A DNA stretch of 64,000 nt from Anaerolineae bacterium (GCA_022820665.1 JAJEFB010000045.1:62001-126000); one strand, 5' to 3'. Positions 17,001 to 25,438 are shown, counted from the stretch's first letter. Notes: a model not told the origin generated them from the letters alone. Translations and numbers: made by a program.

Positions 17001-17250
17001 CTTGCAGTTTGCATTCTGGCGATACGCTTTTGTCAACTTCAGCAGGTTGAGAAACACAGACCGGGTCAGTTTCGCGATCATGTTGGGTTTGATGGGAAGC
17101 ATGGCAGCGTTATTGGGTCATGGCTTGATTGACAACAGCGTCTTTGTCATCGATTTGGCTTTCATATTCATGTTCCAGTTGGCTGCGACCGCGTGTCTAC
17201 GTGAACTGGCGCCAGCTACAGAATCCGTTTCCGAGTCTATTCATGGATGA
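14077..17250 (+). CDS. Fusion: GH39/GH5-like TIM barrel plus O-antigen ligase-like (Wzy_C) membrane domain
   Basis: 1057 residues. An N-terminal signal or anchor helix (MRQVILVLVSLLLLSGSL) is followed by a GH-A-clan-like barrel to about residue 390. It includes VWLRQFIYWDEIE, VVLTHSPQWARV and YYQIWDEPNLDDAW, with putative acid/base E171. At the beta-7 site, where active enzymes read W-x-T-E-F/W-G, this protein reads LWASHWGW with His292, so the usual nucleophile Glu is missing. A beta-rich linker (390-510) precedes 12 or so membrane helices. The O-antigen ligase signature HPHNFLLDFW lies at 953-962 in the large loop region, with upstream SVYGSPNNVG. The likely role is in polymerising or transferring surface glycan, with the outer barrel binding glycan. 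MDAI at 14065 (TTG) is the less likely start. Confidence 0.82.
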   Translation: MRQVILVLVSLLLLSGSLIATLGTIHFRDFELRGYVDPTVDQNLPFLSSRPGINVDLRQYELDSLRANLALISETGFVWLRQFIYWDEIEVSKNQYDWAQWDEIFNVLREHPRLEPVVVLTHSPQWARVSPPGIAVTETAPPESLDDFARFAGRFARRYGDSVNYYQIWDEPNLDDAWGSLQPKPADYMALLAAGGGAIRAEDASAKIIAAALAPTTETGGQNISDLLYLDAMYQLGAAELMDIVAGKPYGFSTPPLDRRVDESILNFSRIVALREVMLAHNDGRKPLWASHWGWNALPGEWAGDPSIWGSVTPNEQIAYTLQAFDRAHREFPWLGAMFLHHWQPNVESSSAQWGFALIGPDDQPSELLTAVQSYDFPAVAQNGLFHARTEHARYSGVWQFSELGADIGWLETSDSQLEFDFYGTDLAMLLREDDYIAFLYPTVDGSPANATAHDSNDNSYIFLRSNSHGPEQNLVSIARNLSLGPHALRVVADRGWDRWAVAGYAVSSGNLSFAFDRQIALGAIATLLSLSIVLLTFATSPWRRWLPPVGLVFAGLSATAHLAISSVASLVLLFAMMWTWTSHRPALLVRDEINILIALATGGVLYLSPSFFLTIVSGLVLFVLIFHRLETGLILTLFWAPFFLTPVELYRFAFPMVEILILITSIAALFRFCVWLGEQYQMANGDYPLRMKSLFSQIKFIDIAVVGIAVVAILSLSWARDTDVATTELRTLVLEPLLFYVIFRALRPSKRTVLHCVIGLVLASILVCAIGMLRYFSGNDVIVAEEGARRLISVYGSPNNVGLLLGRSIPFALALLLVGHSARVRLTWVAALFVMGMTALLTQSVGAILLGIPIGIAVVLIAYAQRKAFVPILGIGAALAAGLVLLTQISARFANILDFTSGTSFLRLRLWESAIEIIRDHPIFGIGLDQFLYYYSGEYVRPDAIWDLDLSHPHNFLLDFWTRLGIAGPIIFLLLQFAFWRYAFVNFSRLRNTDRVSFAIMLGLMGSMAALLGHGLIDNSVFVIDLAFIFMFQLAATACLRELAPATESVSESIHG

Positions 17251-17321
17251 AGCTATGCCGTGCGTTAGTCTTACGAACTGTGGTACACTTTGCCCAGCAA
17301 TCAAATTGAGGATATCAAGAC

Positions 17322-18269
17322 TTGCGTGTACTGATCACAGGTGGGGCCGGGTTCATAGGATCGCATTTATGCGATCGTTTTTTGAGCGATGGCCATCGTG
17401 TGGTGGCGGTTGACAACCTCATCACGGGCACCCAGGACAACATCTCGCACCTGGCTGGCAATCGTCATTTCGAATTCGTGTATCACGATGTCAGCAACTT
17501 CATCCACCTCCCTGGTCAAATCGACGCTGTTTTGCATTTTGCCTCTCCTGCCAGCCCGATTGACTATCTCAAGTATCCGATCCAGACACTGAAAGTCGGC
17601 GCGCTGGGCACGCACAACGCGCTGGGTTTGGCCCGGGCGAAGCGCGCGCGCTTCTTGCTTGCGTCTACATCTGAGGTCTATGGTGATCCGCAGGTGCATC
17701 CACAGAGTGAGGGCTATGCTGGCAATGTGGACCCGGTTGGTCCACGTGGCGTATACGACGAAGCAAAACGTTATGCGGAAGCGCTGGTGATGGCTTATCA
17801 TCGCCAACACGGTATGGACACCCGCATCGTGCGCATATTCAACACCTATGGGCCGCGAATGCGCCTTGACGATGGGCGGGTCGTCCCCAATTTTGTCGGC
17901 CAGGCGATCCGCGGCGAGGCGCTGACGGTCTATGGCGACGGCAGTCAAACGCGATGCTTTCAATACATTGACGACCTGGTGGAGGGCGTTGTGCGCTTGC
18001 TTGACAGCGGTTTCGTCGAGCCGGTCAATATCGGTACTACTCGCGAAGTGAGCATTCTTGATTTCGCGAATGTAGTCAACCGCGTCTCAGCCAATCCCGC
18101 CGGCATCGTCTTTGACGACGGACTTCGGATTGATGGCGATCCTCAGACGCGCAAACCGGATGCGAGCCGCGCGCGTAGTCTGCTCGATTGGCAACCGCAA
18201 GTGGCGCTGGAAGACGGCCTCGCGCGCACAATCGCATATTTTCGTCAAGTTATCGCCGCCACGACTTGA
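17322..18269 (+). CDS. UDP-glucuronate decarboxylase (UDP-xylose synthase), SDR family
   Basis: 315 residues of the extended SDR fold. NAD is bound by ITGGAGFIGSHLCD. The catalytic YxxxK is in GVYDEAKRYAEAL with Thr/Ser in LASTSEVYGDP. HFASPASPIDYLKYPIQTLK and RIFNTYGPRMRLDDGRVVP are typical of UXS enzymes that turn UDP-glucuronate into UDP-xylose. The start is TTG at 17322 with TTGAGG about 10 nt upstream. It sits between two O-antigen ligase-like genes, so it likely supplies a pentose donor for the local polysaccharide. Confidence 0.88.
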   Translation: MRVLITGGAGFIGSHLCDRFLSDGHRVVAVDNLITGTQDNISHLAGNRHFEFVYHDVSNFIHLPGQIDAVLHFASPASPIDYLKYPIQTLKVGALGTHNALGLARAKRARFLLASTSEVYGDPQVHPQSEGYAGNVDPVGPRGVYDEAKRYAEALVMAYHRQHGMDTRIVRIFNTYGPRMRLDDGRVVPNFVGQAIRGEALTVYGDGSQTRCFQYIDDLVEGVVRLLDSGFVEPVNIGTTREVSILDFANVVNRVSANPAGIVFDDGLRIDGDPQTRKPDASRARSLLDWQPQVALEDGLARTIAYFRQVIAATT

Positions 18270-18270
18270 G

Positions 18271-19731
18271 ATGCAAGGGTTTCAGAACCTTTTGCGCCGT
18301 CGAATCTTCTGGCTTGTCATCGCAGTCGCCGTCGCGATTGTGAATCTCTCCATTTCGACACCCGAATTCCTTGGTCTTAGCCTTGCAGGCTTATGTTTGA
18401 TCGCAGCGCTGACTTCTCCAACGGCAGCGCTTGTCGTTTTGTTGGTTCTCGCGCCTTTGCGAGCGCTGATTGCCACAGAACTCAGTATTGATCTCCCGCT
18501 GGATATCGGTCAGCTGCTTTTCGTTTTTTATATGGGAGTTTGCCTGGCGCATCGAATCGCGCTTCGCAAACCCGTAGTCACCTTACATCGCACCATCGTA
18601 TTGTCTGCAATCTTGTGCCTTTGCGCCGTTTTCGCGCTCGGATCTTGGACAAGCGCCTCGCAGTCCGCCTGGCTGCGCGAGTGGCTCAAATGGATCTTGA
18701 TGGCGGTTTTCGTGTGGCAAATAACGATCTCGGAACATAGCTACTGGCTTTGGCTGGTATTCGCGCTGCTAGTCGCCGCTACAGCAAATGCGCTTGTCGG
18801 CTTGTACATATTCTTTGGCGGAAGCGGCGCAGACCATCTTGCGATTTTGGGGCGGTTTTTCCGCGCTTTTGGCACGTTTGGGCAGCCGAATCCCTTTGCC
18901 GGGTTCATGGGCCTTATGCTGCCACTCGCTTTAATGGGCGCCTATGTTCAGGCTGCGTCGATTCTTTCCGGGTACCGAAAGAAACAGGAAATCAACTGGT
19001 ATTCCCTGCGGCTACTTGTCTGTTTCGGGCTGTCAGGGACCTTGATTTCAGCCGCACTGCTCGCATCCTGGAGTCGCGGCGCCTGGCTCGGCGCAGCAGT
19101 TTCAGCGGCGGTTATGCTCTTCGCGCTGCCCAAACGCGCGACAGCGGGGTTCGCCGCCGCCCTTGGTCTAGCGCTTCTGATTGCGGGACTATGGTTGGGA
19201 GGACTGTTACCGCGATCCGTTGTCAATCGCTTGACGACTTCCGCTGAGGATTTTCTCACGATGGAAGATGTTCGCGGTGTTGATGTCAGCCCGATGAACT
19301 ACGCGGTGGTCGAAAGAATCGCCCATTGGCAGGCGGCGCTCAATATGGCTCAATCCAACCCGATTTTGGGAGTCGGGCTGGGAAACTACGAAATCGTCTA
19401 TGACCAGTATCGACTCATTAATTGGAAGGAGCCATTAGGGCATGCGCATAATTTTTATCTAAATACGCTTGCGGAAACCGGCCTAGTCGGATTGGTCGCG
19501 TATCTGGCTTTCTGGCTCGTGATCTATGTCGTCACCTGGCGCGCGCGCGCCCATCCGGATTCATTTGCTCGCGCAACAGCGATCGCTCTGCTAGGCAGTT
19601 GGACATACCTGGCGGTCCATAGCATTTTTGACAACCTCTTCGTGAACAATCTCTTTCTGCATATTGGTGTATTATTGGGTATACTTGCGACTTTGTATTG
19701 GCAATGTAACCACAGACTGATTCTGGATTAG
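18271..19731 (+). CDS. O-antigen ligase/polymerase-like membrane protein (Wzy_C)
   Basis: 486 residues with about ten membrane helices. The diagnostic loop is HAHNFYLNTLAETGLVG near residue 390, and NPILGVGLGNYEIVY precedes it, both typical of the RfaL/WaaL/Wzy_C superfamily. GTFGQPNPFAGFMGLMLPL gives the usual N-x-x-A/G loop. The start ATG at 18271 lies one base after the preceding TGA; the frame upstream of it belongs to the UXS gene. It joins lipid-linked glycans to acceptors or polymerises repeat units in the membrane. It is the second such domain within 5 kb. Confidence 0.88.
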   Translation: MQGFQNLLRRRIFWLVIAVAVAIVNLSISTPEFLGLSLAGLCLIAALTSPTAALVVLLVLAPLRALIATELSIDLPLDIGQLLFVFYMGVCLAHRIALRKPVVTLHRTIVLSAILCLCAVFALGSWTSASQSAWLREWLKWILMAVFVWQITISEHSYWLWLVFALLVAATANALVGLYIFFGGSGADHLAILGRFFRAFGTFGQPNPFAGFMGLMLPLALMGAYVQAASILSGYRKKQEINWYSLRLLVCFGLSGTLISAALLASWSRGAWLGAAVSAAVMLFALPKRATAGFAAALGLALLIAGLWLGGLLPRSVVNRLTTSAEDFLTMEDVRGVDVSPMNYAVVERIAHWQAALNMAQSNPILGVGLGNYEIVYDQYRLINWKEPLGHAHNFYLNTLAETGLVGLVAYLAFWLVIYVVTWRARAHPDSFARATAIALLGSWTYLAVHSIFDNLFVNNLFLHIGVLLGILATLYWQCNHRLILD

Positions 19732-19733
19732 CC

Positions 19734-20339
19734 ATGTCACAAGCGTTTACGCCGGATGTCTCCTCCAAGAGCGAAGGTTACCAAGGGCTGTCAACACCCA
19801 TTGATCGTTTCATCATTGCCTTGGCCAGCCGGGTCGGTGGCAGACGATCGAAAGAAGTCGAGCGATTCATCAAATTCGCATTCATCGGTTTACTGGGCTT
19901 TGTCATCGATTTTGGCGTGTTGTTTATTCTGCAGTCGACTGTCTTGCCTGCGGCAGACGACCAAAACATTGAGTTGCCGCTCAACGTGGCGCTCGCCACT
20001 ACCATTAGCTTTACATTGGCTGTTAGTAGCAACTTCACTTGGAATCGTCTTTGGACGTACCCGGATTCAAGATCATATTCAGTTCGTCGCCAATTGACGC
20101 AATTCGCCATAGTCAGCGTGATCGGCTGGATTGGTCGAACCTTCTGGATTACAAGTTCCTTTGCCTTCTTTGGCATATGGTCGACCGCGGCGATTCAGAG
20201 CGTGATTTCGAGTTACAATCCCGTTCTGCAAGACGAGTTGAAACTAGGCACGATGATCTCGCAGTTTATTGGTGTCATCGTCGTGATGATCTGGAATTTC
20301 CTCGCGAATCGCTACTGGACCTTTAACGACGTCGAATAA
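19734..20339 (+). CDS. GtrA-like small membrane protein
   Basis: 201 residues. After a 45-residue hydrophilic start come four hydrophobic segments with the GtrA pattern: VERFIKFAFIGLLGFVIDFG, FTLAVSSNFTWNRLWTYPD, then QLTQFAIVSVIGW and IGVIVVMIWNFLANRYWTF. GtrA proteins are thought to flip or help flip polyprenyl-phosphate sugars. The gene begins two bases after the ligase gene and ends one base before the GT4 gene, so it belongs to the polysaccharide operon. An insertion between helices 2 and 3 of about 20 residues makes it longer than typical GtrA (about 130-150). Confidence 0.85.
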   Translation: MSQAFTPDVSSKSEGYQGLSTPIDRFIIALASRVGGRRSKEVERFIKFAFIGLLGFVIDFGVLFILQSTVLPAADDQNIELPLNVALATTISFTLAVSSNFTWNRLWTYPDSRSYSVRRQLTQFAIVSVIGWIGRTFWITSSFAFFGIWSTAAIQSVISSYNPVLQDELKLGTMISQFIGVIVVMIWNFLANRYWTFNDVE

Positions 20340-20340
20340 C

Positions 20341-21480
20341 GTGTCCCGTATTGCTATCGACTACACACCTGCTTACGAACAGGGTGGCGGTATCGGGCGC
20401 TACGTTCGCGAGTTGACGGCAGCGCTTGCCATAGAAGATCCTGCGACGGACTATCGACTCTTCGCCGCGGGCGCGAAACGCGAGCGACTCCCGAATCCGC
20501 CCGGATCCAATTTTGAATGGCGGACAACAATCTTGACCCCACGGTGGCTGGCAAGAATCTGGCAGCGCGCTCAACTGCCGCTGCCAGTCGAAGCCTTCAC
20601 CGGGCTCGTGGATTTGTTCCATGCTACCGACTTCGTCTTGCCGCCGACTTTGCCCCGAGCGCGCAGCTTGCTGACAGTGCATGATCTTTCCTTTATTCGC
20701 GCGCCAAATGCTGCCAGCCCGCCTCTAAGACGGTACCTGGAAGCCGTGGTGCCGCGTTCTGTTGAGCGGGCGGATCACGTACTGGCGGATTCTCAGGCGA
20801 CTAAAGACGATCTCATAGAAATCTACCGGACGCCAGCCGACAAGGTCAGCGTTTTGTATTCCGCAGTGGATGGCTGTTTCGCTCGGGTGACGGACGAGAT
20901 GGCATTGCAAGAGGTATTGGATAGGCACGATTTGAAAGATAAAACGTATGCCCTGTCGGTCGGTACCGTCCAGCCACGCAAAAATTATAGCGGAGCAATC
21001 CGCGCATTATCAAAAATACGGGATCAAGGTATAGACTTGCATTATGCCGTTGCGGGCGGCAGTGGCTGGCTCGAAGACGAGATCTATCGCAGCATCAGGG
21101 AAACCGCGATGGAGGACCGTGTCCATATTCTTGGTTTCGTCCCTGATGAGGACCTGCCCGCGCTCTACTCGGGCGCGCGCGCGCTTCTTGCTGTCTCTTT
21201 GTACGAGGGCTTCGGACTACCGGTTCTGGAGGCTATGGCATGTGGAACGCCGGTGATTACGAGCAATTTGTCGTCGCTCCCGGAAGTCGCCGGGGACGCG
21301 GGTATTCTGGTTGACCCGCTGGATACCGAAGCTATCAGTGATGCCATTATGAGGCTCTTGACCGACGTAGCCTTGCGACAGCAGCTAGTTGCTGCGGGCT
21401 TTGAGCATGTTAAGCGTTTTTCGTGGGCGAGCGCAGCGAGCCAACTCAAGTCCATCTACGATGAAATGCTTGGCGTCTGA
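20341..21480 (+). CDS. GT4-family glycosyltransferase
   Basis: 379 residues, GT-B fold. The N-terminal domain carries GGGIGRYVRELTAAL. VSVLYSAVDGCF and YALSVGTVQPRKNYSGAI mark the domain junction. The donor-binding E-x7-E motif is in LYEGFGLPVLEAMACGTPV. This retaining glycosyltransferase acts in the cytosol on lipid-linked glycan, as in capsule or exopolysaccharide synthesis. It starts with GTG, one base after the GtrA-like gene. Donor sugar unknown; the nearby UDP-xylose synthase makes a pentose possible. Confidence 0.9.
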   Translation: MSRIAIDYTPAYEQGGGIGRYVRELTAALAIEDPATDYRLFAAGAKRERLPNPPGSNFEWRTTILTPRWLARIWQRAQLPLPVEAFTGLVDLFHATDFVLPPTLPRARSLLTVHDLSFIRAPNAASPPLRRYLEAVVPRSVERADHVLADSQATKDDLIEIYRTPADKVSVLYSAVDGCFARVTDEMALQEVLDRHDLKDKTYALSVGTVQPRKNYSGAIRALSKIRDQGIDLHYAVAGGSGWLEDEIYRSIRETAMEDRVHILGFVPDEDLPALYSGARALLAVSLYEGFGLPVLEAMACGTPVITSNLSSLPEVAGDAGILVDPLDTEAISDAIMRLLTDVALRQQLVAAGFEHVKRFSWASAASQLKSIYDEMLGV

Positions 21481-21523
21481 GTTAATATCATAGTCCGATA
21501 AAGAATCGAGGCTTTCAAGAGTC

Positions 21524-22141
21524 ATGAGCATGGCGAATAACGAAATAAACGCTCGTGGGAACGGCGTACTTTTTCTCTCGCTGCTGGCGCTGGCAGGTTA
21601 CCTGTTGCCTTGGGCAACAGCCCCGAATGCAGCAATGACGCTTAACGCATTCGATTTGGCCGAATGGACAAGCTTGCATCCATTGCAGCAGGGTGCGATG
21701 CCGCCATTGATTGTGCCATTGCTACTGCGCGCGCAGCTGTCGATTTTAGCGGCTTTAATCACGCTATGGTCGACCAGCCGAAACGAGCGAATTCTCGCCT
21801 TTCTGTTCGTAGCCTTGCTCTCGGTTTCACAACTCCCTCCGCTGGAGTTCCTGAACAACGTCGCCGATCCAAACTACCGGCAATTGCTGTTTCTTGCTAT
21901 AGCGACAATCATCTTGTCAACAGGACTGGGCTTCATACTGCCGGCGCGGTTTCGGCCCTTTGTCATTATCTTCCTTGCGGTTGCGGGAATCGTCACATCA
22001 CTCCTAGGACAGTCGCAAGCGATTGAGTTGTATCAAGTTACGCTGGAGCAAGGGGAGACAGGCGGCGGCTTGTGGCTAATCGTAGGGGCTTATGCCGCTT
22101 TCAGTCTCAATGTACTGCGAAAATTTCTAAGACGTCGATGA
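21524..22141 (+). CDS. Hypothetical membrane protein
   Basis: 205 residues with about six hydrophobic segments (GVLFLSLLALAGYLLPWAT, LIVPLLLRAQLSILAALITL, ILAFLFVALLSVSQ, LLFLAIATIILSTGLGFIL, FVIIFLAVAGIVTSLL, GLWLIVGAYAAFSL) and a basic C-terminus FLRRR. The family is not recognised. A second in-frame ATG at 21530 is also possible. It overlaps the DinB-like gene tail-to-tail by 15 bp. Position suggests it closes the polysaccharide run, but this is only context. Confidence 0.6.
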   Translation: MSMANNEINARGNGVLFLSLLALAGYLLPWATAPNAAMTLNAFDLAEWTSLHPLQQGAMPPLIVPLLLRAQLSILAALITLWSTSRNERILAFLFVALLSVSQLPPLEFLNNVADPNYRQLLFLAIATIILSTGLGFILPARFRPFVIIFLAVAGIVTSLLGQSQAIELYQVTLEQGETGGGLWLIVGAYAAFSLNVLRKFLRRR

Positions 22142-22618
22142 TGCAAGATATGCGGCCCGCTTTCCAAGCGCTTCGGCAATCATCGTCATCTGACCGACGT
22201 GGTAGCTTTCATGGAAATGGAAATAGAGCAGGCTATCGAATACGCTGTTATTGCCGTACCCGGATGGTTTCAGCAGCGCTCCATCGCCTATTGACTGCAA
22301 GCTCGCCCGGAATCGGTGTTGTGTCTCGTTGAACAGGCTCACTAATTCCTCGAATTGAAGCGCCGTTTCGTCTTGAAAGCTGATCGGACTGCTGCCATGA
22401 CGATATCGCGCGCGACGCGCCTCCGACCATACGTTTTCCGCTCCAACCAGGGTCAAAGGCGTGCTTCGGGCGGAAACGATGTGACCCAATAGCCAGTTGA
22501 TACTGTGTGAATTATCGAAAGGCTGAACCAGACTTTCCGCATGGCCGACGACACTTGCTTGCATCCGAACTGTTTCCGCCGTGTATTCAAAGCAATTCAA
22601 GAGAGTCGTGCGGAGCAT
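22127..22618 (-). CDS. DinB-like four-helix-bundle protein
   Basis: 163 residues. Conserved histidines of the DinB/YfiT superfamily metal site are present: SINWLLGHIVSA in the N-terminal half and HFHESYHVGQM near the end. The superfamily includes thiol-dependent transferases and many uncharacterised metal-binding proteins. AGAAGGA lies 9 nt upstream of the ATG. Its function here is unknown. Confidence 0.75.
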   Translation of the reverse strand: MLRTTLLNCFEYTAETVRMQASVVGHAESLVQPFDNSHSINWLLGHIVSARSTPLTLVGAENVWSEARRARYRHGSSPISFQDETALQFEELVSLFNETQHRFRASLQSIGDGALLKPSGYGNNSVFDSLLYFHFHESYHVGQMTMIAEALGKRAAYLASSTS

Positions 22619-22796
22619 CTACTTGGTCCTTCTCAGCGGACGGCGGTTTTCTTATGCGCTTATACACGCATGGCCTGCAAATCCGGTCTATTGACTAGAC
22701 GGCTTGCCTCTACTTTGTTGATGTCTGGCGCAGAGAATGAAAAGAGACAGCAACTGCTGCCTCGTTCTTAATTGCAAATACCCGTTGTGTAACGGA

Positions 22797-23033
22797 TTAT
22801 TCCATGTTGGATTGAATGTACTCCACAGCTTGACCAACAGTTTCGATTCGCTGAGCGTCCTCATCGCTGATTTCGCCGCCAAATTCTTCCTCAAATGCCA
22901 TGATCAATTCGACGAGGTCGAGCGAGTCGGCTTCCAGATCTTCGCGGAAACTCGCGGTACTGACGACGCGTTCTTCTTCCACACCAAGCAACTCGACCAC
23001 GATTCCTTTGACCCGATCTTCAATAGATGCCAT
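22797..23033 (-). CDS. acpP: Acyl carrier protein
   Basis: 78 residues, acidic, three-helix ACP with the phosphopantetheine serine in DLEADSLDLVELIMAFEEEF. It carries acyl chains for FabF and PlsX, encoded 16-18 kb away. Start ATG at 23033 (MASIEDRV) has GGAGGA correctly spaced. A GTG at 23042 abuts that Shine-Dalgarno and is unlikely. A good promoter lies directly upstream, so it seems to be a single-gene unit. Confidence 0.95.
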   Translation of the reverse strand: MASIEDRVKGIVVELLGVEEERVVSTASFREDLEADSLDLVELIMAFEEEFGGEISDEDAQRIETVGQAVEYIQSNME

Positions 23034-23081
23034 CTTGGTCACTCCTCCCCAACGGAATCTTTAGCACTCACATAAGCGCCA

Positions 23082-23110
23082 ATTATACCGATTATCACTT
23101 TCCATGCCAG
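23082..23110 (-). promoter_or_regulatory. Putative acpP promoter
   Basis: On the minus strand CTGGCA (23105-23110) and a perfect TATAAT (23082-23087) are 17 nt apart, about 49 nt before the ATG. A strong sigma-70 promoter suits a highly expressed ACP. Confidence 0.6.
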
Positions 23111-23216
23111 CCTGTATGGTGGCACGCGCATAATTGACACGTCAAAACTTCGACAGTACGATGATTCGGCGGCGACCTGGATTCAGCAACCGCCTCAATA
23201 AAGGGAACACTTCGTT

Positions 23217-24260
23217 ATGCCTAAAGTCACGGAAACACCCTCAACCGAAAGCCGCAAACTGGACCACATCCGGATCAACCTGCGAGAGGATGTTCAGTTT
23301 CCCCGCATTAGCACCGGTTTTGAACGGTATCGATTTACTCACCAGGCGCTTCCAGAGTTGAGCTTGCATGATATCGATACTTCCGTCCAAGTATTTGGCA
23401 AGCAACTACAATCGCCGATCATGATATCATCAATGACAGGCGGTACCGAAACCGCGAGACGCATCAACAGACATCTTGCCGCGGCTGCTCAAGAACATGC
23501 CATAGCAATGGGTTTGGGCTCACAGCGAGCCGCGATTGAAGATGAATCATTGAGAAGCACCTTTCATATCCGTCAGGTCGCGCCGGATATCCTGCTTTTC
23601 GCCAATCTCGGCGCCGTTCAACTTAATTATGGCTACGGCATCGAAGAGTGTCGCAAGGCGATCGACATGGTGGCTGCTGATGCCTTGATTCTTCATTTCA
23701 ATGTTTTGCAGGAAGCGGTTCAAGCCGAGGGCGATGTCGATTTTTCCGGTCTCCTTAAGAAAGTAGAGTCGATATGCAGGCATCTCGCAGTACCGGTTAT
23801 TGCCAAAGAAGTTGGCTGGGGCTTTTCCCACAGAAACGTGCGCGATTTGGCCAACGCAGGCGTCTCGGCAATTGACGTGGCTGGATCAGGAGGCACATCC
23901 TGGAGCGAAGTGGAGTATCACCGCGCGCCGACACCCTTCCACGCGCGGGTGGCTCGCAGCTTCGCTGACTGGGGAATCCCCACCGCTGAGGCGCTAGCTT
24001 ACGCGCGGACGGCAGCCCCAGATTTGCCGGTATTCGCCAGCGGAGGCTTGCGCGACGGCGTCGATATCGCCAAATGTATCGCCTTGGGCGCTTGTCTTGC
24101 CGGCCTGGCCAGCCCCTTCCTCAGCGCGGCGGACGAATCCGCCGAAGCGGTTGATGTACTGATTACAGAATTGAACGCTCAATTGCGTATCGCCATGTTA
24201 TGTACGGCTTCGCAAGATATCGCCCAACTGCGCAATGCGGAAATCAAATCAATTGATTGA
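23217..24260 (+). CDS. fni: Type 2 isopentenyl-diphosphate delta-isomerase
   Basis: 347 residues, FMN-dependent TIM barrel. It interconverts IPP and DMAPP. Signatures: RKLDHIRINL at the N-terminus, PIMISSMTGGT, AIAMGLGSQRAAIED, the substrate-binding LHFNVLQEAVQAEGD (usual form LHLNPLQE), VIAKEVGWGFS and DVAGSGGTSW. AAGGGAACA precedes the ATG. No other isoprenoid gene is close. hemW follows tail-to-tail 5 bp away. Confidence 0.94.
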   Translation: MPKVTETPSTESRKLDHIRINLREDVQFPRISTGFERYRFTHQALPELSLHDIDTSVQVFGKQLQSPIMISSMTGGTETARRINRHLAAAAQEHAIAMGLGSQRAAIEDESLRSTFHIRQVAPDILLFANLGAVQLNYGYGIEECRKAIDMVAADALILHFNVLQEAVQAEGDVDFSGLLKKVESICRHLAVPVIAKEVGWGFSHRNVRDLANAGVSAIDVAGSGGTSWSEVEYHRAPTPFHARVARSFADWGIPTAEALAYARTAAPDLPVFASGGLRDGVDIAKCIALGACLAGLASPFLSAADESAEAVDVLITELNAQLRIAMLCTASQDIAQLRNAEIKSID

Positions 24261-24265
24261 ATCGC

Positions 24266-25438
24266 TTACACCAACTCCCGGATAACCGCGTTGCTAAGCA
24301 GCCGGCCCCGCTCGCTCAAGCGGACGCGGTCGCGTTCCACATGAATCAAGCCCAGGGTCTTCATTTTCCCAATGCCGACAGAGAACTTGTCGGCGATGTC
24401 TACGCCGAAACGTCTTCGGAATGTCGGTCGATGGATCCCCTCGCGGGTTAGCCGTATGCTCATCATCACAGTCTCATAAAGGTCTTCCACCCTGTTGACC
24501 TTTGTCGACTTCGCAACGGCAGGCGTAAGAGGAAAATCATAATTCGCGTCTGAACGCTGGCTGAATGACTCGACATATCGTATTGGATTGGCGATGTTGG
24601 AATAGCGAAGGCCGCCTGCGAAACCGTGCGCGCCCGCGCCGAATCCAAGGTAGGGCAAGTTGCGCCAATACTGTAAGTTATGGCGACATTCGAATTGAGG
24701 ACGTGTCCAATTGCTAATCTCGTATTGCGCGTATCCGTCGCCTTCCAGACTGCGCGACGCATATTCGTACATATCTGCGAAAATATCGTCGTTGGGCCGT
24801 GGCAATGCGCCGGCGTCGACTTGCGCGCGTAAAGCCGTTCCGCCTTTCAATTCTAGACCGTACATTGAAACATGTTCCGGCGCGTACCGGAGAATAGCTT
24901 CAACCGTAGGCTTCCATTCATCGAGAGTCTCGCCAGGAGATCCAAATATGACGTCCAGGTTCACATTTTCGAAGCCCGCCTGCCGGGCGCTACGCAGAGC
25001 GCGTTCGACAGCATCGAGGTCATGGCGACGCTCGAATAGGCGCAGAACTCTTTCCGATGCGGACTGCATGCCAATGCTCAACCGGTTGATGCCGATCTCA
25101 CGCAATTCGCGCATATACGAAGTCGATATATCATTAGGATTAGTTTCAATAGAGACTTCAAGATCGACAGCCAGGGAGAAGCGCTTCGCCAAGCAATCCA
25201 GGATCTCCCGATAGTAGCGCGCTGCGAGCAGGGACGGGGTTCCGCCTCCGAAGTAAACGGTATGAATCTCCCGATGTGAAATGTTCGCGGAGGCAAACGA
25301 GATCTCTTGGAGAAGCGCGCGAATATACTCTGGCACCAGAGACCCAAGATCGGTGTAGATGTTGAACGCGCAGTAGCTGCAACGCGTCTCGCAAAATGGT
25401 ATGTGGATGTATGCGGAAACCGGCGCTTGTCGGCTCAT
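24266..25438 (-). CDS. hemW: HemW-like radical SAM protein
   Basis: 390 residues. The radical SAM cysteines are in IHIPFCETRCSYCAFNIY. GGGTPSLL, SIETNPND, RLSIGMQS and DVIFGSPGETLDEW follow in family order. The C-terminal HemW domain includes YLGFGAGAHGF and a winged-helix-like end (RFGVDIADKF). HemW is a heme chaperone, formerly called an oxygen-independent coproporphyrinogen oxidase relative. The HemN-specific extra N-terminal residues are missing, favouring HemW. Start at 25438 (MSRQAPV) chosen by homology; no Shine-Dalgarno is obvious. Confidence 0.88.
   Translation of the reverse strand: MSRQAPVSAYIHIPFCETRCSYCAFNIYTDLGSLVPEYIRALLQEISFASANISHREIHTVYFGGGTPSLLAARYYREILDCLAKRFSLAVDLEVSIETNPNDISTSYMRELREIGINRLSIGMQSASERVLRLFERRHDLDAVERALRSARQAGFENVNLDVIFGSPGETLDEWKPTVEAILRYAPEHVSMYGLELKGGTALRAQVDAGALPRPNDDIFADMYEYASRSLEGDGYAQYEISNWTRPQFECRHNLQYWRNLPYLGFGAGAHGFAGGLRYSNIANPIRYVESFSQRSDANYDFPLTPAVAKSTKVNRVEDLYETVMMSIRLTREGIHRPTFRRRFGVDIADKFSVGIGKMKTLGLIHVERDRVRLSERGRLLSNAVIRELV

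Noticed and set aside
18112..18270. Extended N-terminus of the second ligase gene
   Set aside because: It overlaps the UXS gene out of frame; ATG 18271 opens directly with a typical membrane start.
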